Positions 20,251 to 28,750 are shown, numbered from the stretch's first letter. The stretch is 64,000 bases of DNA from Paenibacillus lentus (GCF_003931855.1 NZ_CP034248.1:186001-250000), one strand, 5' to 3'. Numbers and translations: made by a program. The notes: generated by a model not told the origin, from the sequence alone.

Positions 20251-20287
20251 ATTTATTTGAAAATGAGAGAGTGCTGTGACAGCACCC

Positions 20288-20494
20288 TTATTCTACATCG
20301 TACCCTTGCTCATCAATCGTTTCTTTAATTGTATCAATGGATACTTGCGCCTCATCAAATGTTATTTCAACTTGAGCAGCATCTAAATTTACTTTTACTT
20401 CGTTAACTCCTGCTAATTGACCCACACTTCCTTCTATAGCCTTCACACAATGTCCACATGACATACCCTGTACGTTTAATGTTACATTTTGCAT
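20288..20494 (-). CDS. copZ: Copper chaperone CopZ
   Basis: 68-residue single heavy-metal-associated domain. The Cu(I)-binding motif is MSCGHC in VQGMSCGHCVKAIEGSVG (Cys13/Cys16). Size and ferredoxin-like strand pattern are those of Bacillus CopZ, which delivers Cu(I) to the N-terminal domains of CopA. RBS AAGGAG at nine bases. It lies between csoR and copA with a CsoR-type box upstream. Confidence 0.95.
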   Translation of the reverse strand: MQNVTLNVQGMSCGHCVKAIEGSVGQLAGVNEVKVNLDAAQVEITFDEAQVSIDTIKETIDEQGYDVE

Positions 20495-20531
20495 ATTTAA
20501 TATCTCCTTTAAATGAAATTATTAGTGTAAT

Positions 20532-20550
20532 ATTCACCGAGGGGTATATT
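20532..20550 (-). promoter_or_regulatory. CsoR-type operator before copZ
   Basis: ATTCACCGAGGGGTATA, whose G/C-tract half-site GGGGTAT matches the boxes before csoR and copA; the other half is degenerate. Confidence 0.6.
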
Positions 20551-20562
20551 GCTGTAATTACA

Positions 20563-20898
20563 TTATTTTTTCATTAACTTTTGAATTGTTACGACTAGTT
20601 CATCGATGATCTCTTCATCCCCTTCTGAAAGGCGGTTGACGACACAACCTTTTAGATGGCCTTCTAAAAGAATTTTGGCTACACTATTTAATGCAGATTG
20701 TGTGGCAGAAAGTTGTGTAATCACATCATCACAGTAGGTGTCTTTTTCAATCATTCCTTTAATTCCCCGAATTTGACCTTCAATGCGATTTAATCGGGTG
20801 GTTAAATCTTTCTTTACACGTTCTGGATGATGGCTTTTACGACAAGACGTAACGTTCTCTGTATGGCAAGAAGCTACTTCTTTCACTGTGTTGTCCAT
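20563..20898 (-). CDS. csoR: Copper-sensing repressor CsoR
   Basis: 111 residues, DUF156/CsoR fold with no helix-turn-helix. The Cu(I) ligands are visible as Cys in DTYCDDVITQL and His/Cys in EGHLKGCVV, the C-H-C set of true CsoR proteins rather than the formaldehyde or sulfide sensors. RLNRIEGQIRGIKGMIEKD is the family signature. The N-terminus has extra Cys/His residues (SCHTENVTSCRKSHH). It is released from DNA by Cu(I) and so derepresses itself, copZ and copA. Confidence 0.94.
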   Translation of the reverse strand: MDNTVKEVASCHTENVTSCRKSHHPERVKKDLTTRLNRIEGQIRGIKGMIEKDTYCDDVITQLSATQSALNSVAKILLEGHLKGCVVNRLSEGDEEIIDELVVTIQKLMKK

Positions 20899-20931
20899 CG
20901 AAAAAACCCCCTAACTTGATTATACATTACC

Positions 20932-20948
20932 ATACCCTTGTAGGGTAT
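20932..20948. promoter_or_regulatory. CsoR operator before csoR
   Basis: ATACCCTTGTAGGGTAT, a perfect 6-5-6 palindrome 34 bp upstream of csoR, matching the known pseudo-palindromic CsoR sites with G tracts. Confidence 0.85.
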
Positions 20949-20991
20949 GTAAAGTGATGAAATCTTCTCGCAATTGTGGAAAACTTCAGAT

Positions 20992-21747
20992 TCAGAGGAC
21001 AACCCCATACCATACCCAGATCACGATGCTGCATAACTGACACAGCTTAGAAATTATCCGTTCAGCAAATCCGCCATTATCGAATAAGCGAAGAGCTATT
21101 TTAAACCTTGGAGCAAACAAGGAACGTATCCCCTCACTCCCAAAAATATCTCCAAATAAATGAGACCACCAGCCGGCGATAAATCCTAGACAACTTGTCA
21201 CAACCAATCCTGGATACTGACTGCCAAAGATGTAGAGTCCCAGACTCAGGATGATGGCAAATTCAGGCGAATGAATGATCCAACGGTGTTTTACGAACGG
21301 CATCATCAGCAGAGCTATTCCCGTAAATAGAGCCATCCAGTGCCACTCGTATATAGCATACCCTACCAGCATCAAAACACCGCTAGCGATAAGAATGATC
21401 GTCCTAAGCCTTGCCAGGCAGCCGGCAACGATGCCCGCGCCAATACATATCGATCCGGCTTGCATGGAGTATCCCAGTAGAATTAACGCGAAGCCTATGC
21501 ATAGGAAAATTCCTGACAATGCCCGCATGAGTTTTCGCTTTCCCGATGAAAGCTGGATTTTCTGACTCGCCGTACTCGTCTTATGATCCAAATCAGGAGC
21601 AAATCCTCCCAAAATAGAAGCGGTACATACCACTCCTGCGAAGCCAATGACCTCCAGCGAGGTACTCATTGGCGAAGTCGTTAGCGCAGTTACCGATGTA
21701 GCCGATCCTGCAAGCAGAGCTAATGCAGAATGTCCCTGTTTATTCAC
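20992..21747 (-). CDS. YdjM/DUF457-type membrane-bound putative metal-dependent hydrolase
   Basis: 251 residues, GTG start with AAGGGATG upstream. Several hydrophobic segments. Conserved polar residues of the YdjM family are present: GH near the N-terminus, GGFAPDLDHKTS (about residues 48-59), VKHRWIIHSPEF and WWSHLFGDIFGSEG. These His/Asp residues are thought to form a metal site. The E. coli homologue is LexA-regulated; the physiological reaction is unknown. Its base composition differs from the adjacent copper genes, so it is not part of that operon. Confidence 0.8.
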   Translation of the reverse strand: MNKQGHSALALLAGSATSVTALTTSPMSTSLEVIGFAGVVCTASILGGFAPDLDHKTSTASQKIQLSSGKRKLMRALSGIFLCIGFALILLGYSMQAGSICIGAGIVAGCLARLRTIILIASGVLMLVGYAIYEWHWMALFTGIALLMMPFVKHRWIIHSPEFAIILSLGLYIFGSQYPGLVVTSCLGFIAGWWSHLFGDIFGSEGIRSLFAPRFKIALRLFDNGGFAERIISKLCQLCSIVIWVWYGVVL

Positions 21748-21886
21748 TTGTCATCACATCCCTTCCGGCTGAGAACTTCTGTTGCTGACTGTATCCTGCT
21801 GTTGTTAATATACGACGGGATACTAATACAAATAAGAACATATGTTTCTATATTAACTCAGACATATCTACTTATTCAAGATAAAA

Positions 21887-21910
21887 AAACACCTAGGCTA
21901 TGCCGAGGTG
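21887..21910 (-). terminator. Minus-strand stem-loop with T tract
   Basis: CACCTCGGC / GCCTAGGTG stem (one mismatch) followed by TTTTTTT on the minus strand. No intact minus gene is upstream now, so it may belong to the decayed region to the right. Confidence 0.5.
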
Positions 21911-22022
21911 GTAGTAACGCCTGTTAGTTGAAATATGAGCACAACTTGTGATTTATTGGGAAGATGGGAATTGATATATCAGCAGAACGACTTTCCCACA
22001 TAAGGCTTTCGGGAGGATTTTT

Positions 22023-22253
22023 ATGGATAACAAAAGGTATTTTTCAATTGGTGAAGTTTCCAGATTAAAAAATATTACGATAAAAGCCTTGCGCTATTAC
22101 TATTAAAGACAACTATTCATTCCTCTGAAGATGAACTTATGAATAAAGGCTCTCAAATTCAGACATTTGAAGAAAGATACTTTTTAAGTTCACCTACACA
22201 AGGTGGGGAACTTAATAAAATAATGTCATTTGATAAAAATGGAACTAATAGAT
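22023..22253 (+). pseudogene. MerR-family regulator remnant
   Basis: GGGAGGA then ATG at 22023 starts MDNKRYFSIGEVSRLKNITI and KALRYYY, a clear MerR helix-turn-helix, but TAA follows after 27 codons. In another frame downstream TTIHSSEDELMNKGSQIQTF and EERYFLSSPTQGGELNKIMS look like part of a MerR C-terminal effector domain. A large internal deletion plus frameshift explains this. Confidence 0.65.
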
Positions 22254-22268
22254 AGGTTGGGAGAATAC

Positions 22269-22330
22269 ATGGGACTTTGGACGAAACAACAGTTGCGCGA
22301 CTTTATTAAAAAGAATAATCTGGTATGTTT
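22269..22330 (+). pseudogene. IS256-family transposase 5' remnant
   Basis: ATG at 22269 with GGGAG upstream encodes MGLWTKQQLRDFIKKNNLV, the typical N-terminus of IS256 transposases (MxLWTKQQLRxFIKxxNL). Similarity is lost after about 20 codons. A truncated element end. Confidence 0.5.
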
Positions 22331-22391
22331 GACAACACTCATCCGCATTTGTAAAATGCCCTCGCTTAGCGCACACATGCCTTGGTTTATG

Positions 22392-22733
22392 TTAAGATTC
22401 CAAAGCATCTTTAAGAAATTGAATTGAATTATGACGATATGCACTTGTTTCTGATTCGTTTATATGATCAAAAGTAACATCATCAATATTTGGAATGTTT
22501 TCTTTATCATAAACGTAGCAAGAAGATAAGCTAAATGTATCCAACAGAGCTATCAGTCTTGAATCCATTGATTTGGGGTCATTTGGATTATCAGATACCG
22601 GAAAAACAAAAAATTTAACCTTATTTAAAATGGCAAAAACAGCCCCATGAAAAGCACTAGTAACAAAATACTTAGCGTGTTTTATGTACCCTATAAATGG
22701 AAAAATAGATATGTTTTTTGACAATGCTGGCAT
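22392..22733 (-). pseudogene. Polysaccharide pyruvyl transferase C-terminal fragment
   Basis: 113 codons ending in TAA at 22392. IGYIKHAKYFVTSAFHGAVF matches the I..A..VVT.SFHG motif of the PF04230 pyruvyl transferase family, followed by the expected FFVFPVSDN region, SRLIALLDTF, and a C-terminal helix NSIQFLKDALES. The family normally has over 300 residues; the N-terminal two thirds are absent and no RBS precedes the apparent ATG. Fragment of a lost gene. Confidence 0.55.
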
Positions 22734-22812
22734 TTCAGGTTCTGGCGTTCGAACTCTAGAATTCTTCCGAAGAAGAATAAGAATTCAATACCATTATTGA
22801 TGTGACTCCATC

Positions 22813-22996
22813 CTAACGATTGCCATTACTGTTAATTCGCTGATTCTCCACTCTTTGGGCATCTAACGGTTGTATATGCTGCTATCCGAACGATTTTAAT
22901 ATGTTGAGATGAATTCGGCAGGAATAACGTGGATTATAACCGTTAGAACATCGAGGGGCTCATTTTTGGCGAATTAACAGCTGTGGCAACCGTTAG
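22813..22996. repeat. 184-bp imperfect palindromic element
   Basis: CTAACGATTGCCATTACTGTTAATTCGC (in two parts: CTAACGATTGCCATTACTG at 22813, TTAATTCGC ending 22840) is inverted at 22969-22996 as GCGAATTAACAGCTGTGG plus CAACCGTTAG, about 23 of 28 pairs. A second inner pair with CTAACGGTT motifs lies near 22863 and 22948. No open frame spans it. It could be a MITE/REP-like repeat or a structured RNA. The rest of 22734-23446 holds no supported gene. Confidence 0.55.
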
Positions 22997-23140
22997 AGAT
23001 TTGGAAGGCAAGGCTTGAAGGAGGAGTGAAGGGAGAAGTGAGGGATTACAGCGCGTCAGGAGCCGAATGCCTAGTGTCTAACTTTTGTTACGATTTTAGA
23101 AAATGACCTCGTTTGTCTTGGTGCAAAATCAGGCCGCGAT

Positions 23141-23173
23141 GCGCTTGACTTTAGCAAGATGCTGGTGAAGGGA
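23141..23173. repeat. Short third copy of the tRNA-Thr attachment repeat
   Basis: GCTTGACTTTAGCAAGATG followed by CTGGTGAAGGGA repeats the sequence at 24911-24941 and 35954-35984, that is the tRNA-Thr 3' end and its downstream flank. Similarity stops inside the T arm. Likely an old attachment-site scar. Confidence 0.6.
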
Positions 23174-23446
23174 GTTCGTGTGCTGACGATCTGACCAAAG
23201 TATGTACTCCTGTTTAACAAGAACGTTGAGTCCCGCTCTATTGCCGTAACCATTCTTCCTGTCATTCTTTCCAATTGTGTATCAGTCTTAGGCAGCTAGA
23301 ATGCAGGTAGGGGCAGCTTTCTCAGGAGAAAAGGCTGCTCCCCTTTGAACAATGCCGATGATGATTCGTGCCTATTTTCCAAGCAGTTAAAATACCGACT
23401 ATTGCTTCTTCATTTGGGCGCTGAAAATAGCACTGCAAGTTATCTT

Positions 23447-23815
23447 CTATTTATGTTTACCGAACCCGTCTTCACACACAAGATCCAACTCAAGAATTTC
23501 GTTAAGCGATTGTTTGGACACATCTAATTTTTTTTGAGTGTCTTCGATTTCTTTTATTTTTTCTTTGAGAATGCGTGTTTGTTCATCCCTTGAAAATCCA
23601 CCTTTCACAACCATGGATACCACCTCATGAATTGAAAAGCCAACAGCTAAACAGCTCTTAACGACAGTTAGATGATGGATGATTTCTGCAGAGTAGTTTC
23701 GATAATTATTCCGGTCCCTCAGTATATACTCATCAGGGATAATGCCCATTTTCTCATAGTAACGCAGGGTTGATATCGGCATGTTAACATGTTTGGCTAC
23801 TTCGCTAATCTTCAT
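23447..23815 (-). CDS. MerR-family transcriptional regulator
   Basis: About 122 residues from the ATG at 23815 (GAGGTG six bases upstream). MKISEVAKHVNMPISTLRYY then EKMGIIP is the MerR winged HTH; a dimerisation coiled coil follows (ILKEKIKEIEDTQKKLDVSKQ). It is short, without a separate effector domain, like the redox/aldehyde-responsive subgroup. It is divergent from a nitroreductase gene with a palindrome between them, so it probably controls that gene and itself. Confidence 0.85.
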   Translation of the reverse strand: MKISEVAKHVNMPISTLRYYEKMGIIPDEYILRDRNNYRNYSAEIIHHLTVVKSCLAVGFSIHEVVSMVVKGGFSRDEQTRILKEKIKEIEDTQKKLDVSKQSLNEILELDLVCEDGFGKHK

Positions 23816-23854
23816 CAGCATCACCTCGATTTCCTCTTGCTATAAAGTATACTT

Positions 23855-23877
23855 CACAGTTTACACTTTAAACAGTG
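23855..23877. promoter_or_regulatory. MerR-type operator in the merR/nitroreductase spacer
   Basis: CACAGTTTA and TAAACAGTG are inverted arms (one mismatch) around CACTT; a second palindrome AAGTATACTT lies at 23845. It sits between divergent starts. Role inferred. Confidence 0.5.
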
Positions 23878-23933
23878 AGGATATGCGAAGTAGGGCATGT
23901 TCTCACAATTATGATAATAGGAGAGGTTTATAG

Positions 23934-24584
23934 ATGAGTACAATCACAAGTAAATTCCACCAAACAAACGATTTCAATAAAATCGTCTTGGAGCGCCGTT
24001 CTGTTAAAATATACGATCCTGAAGTGAAAATCAGCCGGGAGGAAATGACTGAAATTTTGGAGAAAGCTTCCCGCGCCCCTTCTGCTATTAACATGCAGCC
24101 ATGGCGTTTTCTTGTTATCGACAGCGCTGAAGGCAAAGAGAAGCTTGCGCCACTGGCCTCCTTCAATCAGACGAAAGTTCTAACTTCTTCGGCTATCATT
24201 GCGGTATTTTACGATGCACACAATATTGAATATATAGACGAAATTTTCGGTAAAGCCGTAGAACTTGGATACATGCCACAGGATATCAAGGATGTTCAGC
24301 TGCAACAAGCTAAACACTATTATGCTAGTCTATCCGCATCCGACCTACACGATGTTAACCTTCTTGACTCGGGCCTCGTCTCGATGCAGTTGATGCTTGT
24401 TGCCCGAGCTCACGGATATGACACCAACCCGATGGCCGGTTACGATAAGGATCAAATCGCAGAAGTTTTTGGCCTGGACAAGGAGCGGTTTCAGCCCATC
24501 ATGTTGATCTCAATAGGGAAAGCAGCTCAAGAGGGCTATCCATCCTACCGCATGCCGCTTGAAAAAACGACTACCTGGACATAA
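23934..24584 (+). CDS. Nitroreductase-family FMN oxidoreductase
   Basis: 216 residues. ERRSVKIYDPEVKISREEM (about 20-40) carries the FMN-phosphate-binding RRS motif, RAPSAINMQPWRFLVIDS (about 48-65) the conserved SxxNxQPW segment, and GYDTNPMAGYDKDQIAEVFG (about 160-180) the GxxxxPMxGF-like flavin site. It uses NAD(P)H to reduce nitro or quinone-type compounds, or acts as an enone reductase. Start ATG preceded by GGAGAGG. Divergent from the MerR gene that probably regulates it. Confidence 0.9.
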   Translation: MSTITSKFHQTNDFNKIVLERRSVKIYDPEVKISREEMTEILEKASRAPSAINMQPWRFLVIDSAEGKEKLAPLASFNQTKVLTSSAIIAVFYDAHNIEYIDEIFGKAVELGYMPQDIKDVQLQQAKHYYASLSASDLHDVNLLDSGLVSMQLMLVARAHGYDTNPMAGYDKDQIAEVFGLDKERFQPIMLISIGKAAQEGYPSYRMPLEKTTTWT

Positions 24585-24660
24585 TCCATAGTTACAGAAA
24601 CAGCAAACAGAAGGGTTCCATAGCAGCGGCGGTTTTGTTCGATCCACTGGTTACGTTCAT

Positions 24661-24706
24661 TAAGGGACCCAATCCACATTAACATTGAACGGGTCCCTGC
24701 TTAATT
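24661..24706 (+). terminator. Terminator of the nitroreductase gene
   Basis: TTAAGGGACCC pairs with GGGTCCCTGCTTAA, followed by TTTTC, 80 bp past the stop. Confidence 0.65.
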
Positions 24707-24830
24707 TTCTTACGGCGCTTGGTGTTCCCGTTAATCTTCTTGAAGTACGGGGCCAGCTTGGAGACGAGCTGATCAAACTGAATTGGAATAAATGTAAGGC
24801 ACAAAAAGCGGACATGTCACTTTATCCAAG

Positions 24831-24974
24831 TAAAGGGTAGAACAATGGTAGAAGTTTGCATAAAAACACAAAAACAGCGCGGCCCCGAAAACCTCGGAAG
24901 CCGCGCTGTGCTTGACTTTAGTAAGATGCTGGTGAAGGGACTCGAACCCCCGACCTACGCATTACGAATGCGTT
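24831..24974. repeat. Left 144-bp direct repeat of the island (att site)
   Basis: Collinear with 35874-36017 at a constant offset of 11,043 bp and without net gaps. It contains TAAAGGGTAGAACAATGGTA, the stem-loop CAGCGCGG...CCGCGCTG (24875-24909) and the last 48 nt of tRNA-Thr, ending at CGCATTACGAATGCGTT. Beyond it the sequence diverges from the tRNA. Typical attachment site at a tRNA 3' end. Confidence 0.85.
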
Positions 24975-25698
24975 TCCGTATGGTTCTAGAGGGGTTTATA
25001 AGGTATTAGAAGTCGGAAAACTACAGATACAATGGGGTTTTAGGTTCTGTTAAGTTTTATACGGGATTCTAAGTCGGTAGAACATTCGGTAGAACATTAA
25101 TATTCGGTCTAGTAGTCAACCCTCTGTTTATCTGTTTTCAACGTGTCTTCCCATTCACGGCACTTGCTCTTACCGATTCGCTGAAAAATCGCCTACAATG
25201 ATCCTAATATTTACGATCGATTATAGTATTTTTGATTCACTTAATCGGTTACAATTAACTACTTGTTTCTTTTTGGGACATTAAAATCAAAATCCATTTG
25301 CTCTTCCCAGCTGGGATATTATTTTTTATAGATTGCAACTGTTTTTTTCGCTTCATCTTTTATTGGAGATTAATTTGCTTTCGATCAAAAGGAAATTTAA
25401 GCTTCGTAAACCAGTCCGGAAGCCCTTCAAGATTACGTTCAAGCTGTGGACGCTTGTTTGGTACTGGCGAGACACAAGATTGCCCAATAGTATCCTGACT
25501 TTGTATACAATTAATCGCAGGACGTTTATTAGCACGACCAACTATAAAACTTATGAGATCTAAGGCCTCGAATCATTAAGCACCTTATTTTCTGTATTAA
25601 GTTGAGAATCGGTTCTCTCTTTTGGTAATTTGATGAAAGTAAAATTCGATTAACTAATTTCTCTGTCGTATGCTGCCTTTTCACCAGAGCTTGTACCA
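24975..25698. other. Left island end, decayed sequence
   Basis: AT-rich, no intact gene. On the minus strand at about 25110-25170 the frame reads REWEDTLKTDKQRVDY, related to the ORF at 31303-31569. At 25360-25566 a 66-codon minus frame without a start codon (EALDLISFIVGRANKRPAIN ... LEGLPDWFTKLKFPFDRKQ) looks protein-coding and is probably the 3' end of a lost gene. Confidence 0.4.
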
Positions 25699-26541
25699 TC
25701 ACAAAAGAACACCAGTAGTTTGATACCAGATATCATTAGCCAGTGCTTGAAACATTGCAGACTTCCAGGAGTTTAGATTCTCGTGCAAGCTACTTTCAGC
25801 CCTTTCTAGTAATTGCTGTCTAACTGCTCCGGGCCCCCCAACTCGATGAAGCTTCTTCATCTGAAAAGCAATGTTTCGAAACTCTGATCCCGCCTCAGAG
25901 CTATAGAGAACGTTAAGTTGGTAGAGCTCAAAATGGTATGAAACACGGCTGGCCAACAAAGGGGAAGCACCTGCCGGTGGATTAATAAAATAGGAAAGTG
26001 AAGGTGGCGCCGTTTGCATAACCCTTGCGTATAGCCATTGTTCGTTCTCAATATTATCGAAATAGGGATGAAGGGTTTCCTCCTCACTCCGGGTAGGGAA
26101 TGTTGCATTTTTGGTCTTATTACAATCGCTGCACGCTGGAATTAGATTAGTCGGAGATACAGCCAGAGAAGGATAATCAGTTTTGGCCAAGTAATGGTCA
26201 AGTGTCTTCACTGGGAGTTGGCCGCATAATGGGCATTTCCCATCAACTGTTTGATATCGTAATCTCTCATAAAATGAACGTCCAGGTCCATTTTTCTTGG
26301 CCATCCTGCCCGTGTATACAGCCTCCATTTCCTTCTGCGTTACATTACCGTTTACATGTGTCTTGCGCTGTACAAGGTGAAGCTTAGCTGTAGCCGCCTT
26401 GTTATTATAGTCTCGTGTATCCTGATTAATCTCTGGAATGCAACGTTCTAATCGATCCTTTAAATCCGGATCTTGTACTCGGCTAATAGATTCTCGGAAT
26501 ACGGTTTCAGCAGTAAAAGTCGGTAAAGGGAGCGAACGCAT
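25699..26541 (-). CDS. ptuB: Septu-type HNH endonuclease (PtuB)
   Basis: About 280 residues from the ATG at 26541, chosen because GAGAGGAGGG lies eight bases upstream; earlier in-frame ATGs lie inside the preceding gene. The zinc-ribbon/HNH core is KCPLCGQLPVKTLDHYLAK (about 102-120), SPTNLIPACSDCNK (about 129-142), with His116, Asn132 and two CxxC pairs. It follows the AAA ATPase gene with only four bases between stop and start, the arrangement of Septu defence systems in which PtuA (ATPase) and PtuB (HNH nuclease) act together against phage. No reverse transcriptase is nearby, so it is not the effector of a retron here. Defence function is by family, not shown by sequence. Confidence 0.82.
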   Translation of the reverse strand: MRSLPLPTFTAETVFRESISRVQDPDLKDRLERCIPEINQDTRDYNNKAATAKLHLVQRKTHVNGNVTQKEMEAVYTGRMAKKNGPGRSFYERLRYQTVDGKCPLCGQLPVKTLDHYLAKTDYPSLAVSPTNLIPACSDCNKTKNATFPTRSEEETLHPYFDNIENEQWLYARVMQTAPPSLSYFINPPAGASPLLASRVSYHFELYQLNVLYSSEAGSEFRNIAFQMKKLHRVGGPGAVRQQLLERAESSLHENLNSWKSAMFQALANDIWYQTTGVLL

Positions 26542-26545
26542 ATGT

Positions 26546-28132
26546 CTATCCCTCCTCTCTCTGAACATCATTTATTAAACCGCGTAGGATGGCACGAGCT
26601 TCCCAGCCGAGTTCACCATTAAAAGATTCGACGATTCTATCGTAATCGCCATATCTCTCAACGGCTTCTCGAAGCAATCTATAAAAACCGGAATAAACGA
26701 CTTCTAATTCAAATATTTCGCTTGTGAGTTCTCCAATGTTTTCACCAAAGGTTTCTATTTCGGTCCTGCAGTAAGTTAACTGAGTACCGCGGCGCCGTAG
26801 CTTCCACACACAACTTCTCGGTACTTCCTGCAAGATAACTGGTGAATGGGTAGCAATAATCCCAACCGCATTCCTTTGCACGAGTAAGTCAGATAACGCA
26901 CGAATAAACGCAGACAATAGTGGGGGATGTAAGTGTGCCTCTGGCTCATCGAGTAATACAAGTGTACGCTCCTCTAGTGTCTCGACTAATCGAGTAAGAG
27001 TCAGCAGTACAATTTTATGGCCGGAACTTAGACGATGGAAGAATTTCTGAGCGCGACGCCTAAGTAACTTACTTTCATCCGTATCCCCTTCCACTGCATC
27101 ATTCTCAGTATCTTGTTCAAAAAATCCAAGAGGATCTTCATTTTCTTCTGGTTCTAGTATGGTGGGTACGTTGGCTTCATCAAAAATAGGATCCGCACGA
27201 AGCATCTCCACGGCACGTAACCACCTTACAATCTTGCCACTGCTCTTAATGGAATCAATGCTTTTTGCAAAATCGTATTTAAGGTTTTCTGGGCTCTTTG
27301 GTGGTTTATTCACCTGTTTTAGACCTACATATGTATAAGGCGTCCCTTCTTGTCTGTTCCTTCGGTCAGGTATAGGTTCACCTGGATCAAATGCGCTAAA
27401 CGAGACAGAAACAACGTTAGCGAATAATACATCATCGGATATAGCATCAGATTGTGTACTAAAGTAGCCGTTCTTGGTACGAGAGGGGGAAGTGCTGATC
27501 AGTGAAGCAACCATGTTGTTAATCATGTGTGTTTTTCCAACTGCATTTCGGCCTATAAGAACGTGCATATTGGTAGGTGGGTTTGAATCAGGCACCACCT
27601 CAAAATCGAGCACAATACGTTCAGCGTCTCTTATGTTCGGTCCTGTGTATGTGAACTTGTAAGATGTTAACTCCGAATTTCCGTTTGCGAGTCTACGGTA
27701 TTGTCCAATAACAGAGGAGTGTCGTACATTTCTCATCAACGATTCTTTGGTTACACTGTAGTTACGCACTCTCGCGTAAACCTCCGGAAGTAACGCGATG
27801 TCCATTAGAGCCCGAAGTATCGTTTGACGGTAGTCATCATGAAACTCATTTAGAGATTCGTAGTAGCTAACGTCTTGGCCAACGGAAAAGAATGTGTCGT
27901 CTAGGAAATCGAAACTACTGGGGATGTTTGGTCGTAACGTTTCTTTATTAACCGTACGCTCTCCTATTTTTACACTGCCAAGATAAAGGAGCTTCCCAGA
28001 CTCATCCACATAGCTAAGGCTATACATTGTTTTGTAGTCCCACCAATCATTCCAATTATCCTCAATAAGATAAAGTTGATTCTTGGGCTGTTCTGGTACC
28101 CGAGCTCCTGCAGAGAGAACAATAAACAACAT
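26546..28132 (-). CDS. ptuA: Septu-type AAA ATPase (PtuA)
   Basis: 528 residues, ATG at 28132 with AGGGGTG eight bases upstream. SMC/ABC-like ATPase: Walker A GRNAVGKT at 194-201, signature LSSGHK at 368-373, Walker B with catalytic Glu LVLLDEPEAHLHP at 391-403, and H-loop ATHSPVILQ from 427. The acidic insertion (about 325-355) and the C-terminal extension fit PtuA. It is immediately followed by the HNH gene. In Septu the ATPase is thought to license or restrain the PtuB nuclease. It could alternatively be another ATPase-HNH pair of the same broad class. Confidence 0.83.
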   Translation of the reverse strand: MLFIVLSAGARVPEQPKNQLYLIEDNWNDWWDYKTMYSLSYVDESGKLLYLGSVKIGERTVNKETLRPNIPSSFDFLDDTFFSVGQDVSYYESLNEFHDDYRQTILRALMDIALLPEVYARVRNYSVTKESLMRNVRHSSVIGQYRRLANGNSELTSYKFTYTGPNIRDAERIVLDFEVVPDSNPPTNMHVLIGRNAVGKTHMINNMVASLISTSPSRTKNGYFSTQSDAISDDVLFANVVSVSFSAFDPGEPIPDRRNRQEGTPYTYVGLKQVNKPPKSPENLKYDFAKSIDSIKSSGKIVRWLRAVEMLRADPIFDEANVPTILEPEENEDPLGFFEQDTENDAVEGDTDESKLLRRRAQKFFHRLSSGHKIVLLTLTRLVETLEERTLVLLDEPEAHLHPPLLSAFIRALSDLLVQRNAVGIIATHSPVILQEVPRSCVWKLRRRGTQLTYCRTEIETFGENIGELTSEIFELEVVYSGFYRLLREAVERYGDYDRIVESFNGELGWEARAILRGLINDVQREEG

Positions 28133-28261
28133 AATTCATACACCCCTCAGATGAAAGTCAGAATGAGTCGGAGTAAAGAAAATCACAGGCCAAAACTTAC
28201 TTGTGCCTTGGTCCACCACATCTATATAAAGTTTACTGATAAGTTTTTCAAAAGTCTACAT

Positions 28262-28564
28262 ATGAACAATAATCCGCCTGCAGACAGCAGCATTCCTGGC
28301 ACTTCTCTACCCAGACGTGTGGCGATCGGTCCGTATTGTCCCCACCGGCTGTGTTTCGAGATTACTAATCTTCATACTGAGCTTTCACCTAAAGACATTT
28401 TCGTTGCTCACCGCTCATTAGGTGCAGCTATCAAAGCAGCCGGGATAGGAACGCTCAATGATCCTAATGTCATTGCAGATATGTGGTATCAAGCCTATGC
28501 AGAGAAAAGAATATGGGAAGAAGAGTATCCCAACGGTGTTCCGCCTGAAACCATCGTATTATAA
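28262..28564 (+). CDS. Hypothetical protein divergent from ptuA
   Basis: About 100 residues from the ATG at 28262, start uncertain because no clear RBS is visible and the frame is open upstream to 28076. Sequence MNNNPPADSSIPGTSLPRRV, then CPHRLCFEITNLHTELSPKD and ends EEEYPNGVPPETIVL. Not recognised. Divergent orientation next to a defence pair leaves its role open. Confidence 0.45.
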   Translation: MNNNPPADSSIPGTSLPRRVAIGPYCPHRLCFEITNLHTELSPKDIFVAHRSLGAAIKAAGIGTLNDPNVIADMWYQAYAEKRIWEEEYPNGVPPETIVL

Positions 28565-28711
28565 AAAAGTAACAATTAAATACAATGACCAGTCATACTA
28601 ACTCTGAACTACCCCGTTGATGTACTATATAACCAATATGAAACCCGAAAAATAGCCTTGGTTATAACGAGTAACATAAAGAATAATCTGTCAAAATAAC
28701 GTCATACGGGC

Positions 28712-28750
28712 GTAAAGCCTGCTGACGAATAAAGGGCAGCAGGCTTTACT
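28712..28750. terminator. Terminator between convergent genes
   Basis: GTAAAGCCTGCTG pairs exactly with CAGCAGGCTTTAC (13 bp). Lies between the hypothetical at 28262-28564 and the stop of the ImmA gene. Confidence 0.75.

Noticed and set aside
23447-24584. MerR/nitroreductase pair as a toxin-antitoxin or defence unit
   Set aside because: Both families are ordinary stress-response genes in divergent arrangement; nothing ties them to defence.
25699-28132. Retron (Ec78-like) with PtuAB effectors
   Set aside because: No reverse transcriptase frame or msr/msd-like inverted repeat is found on either side.
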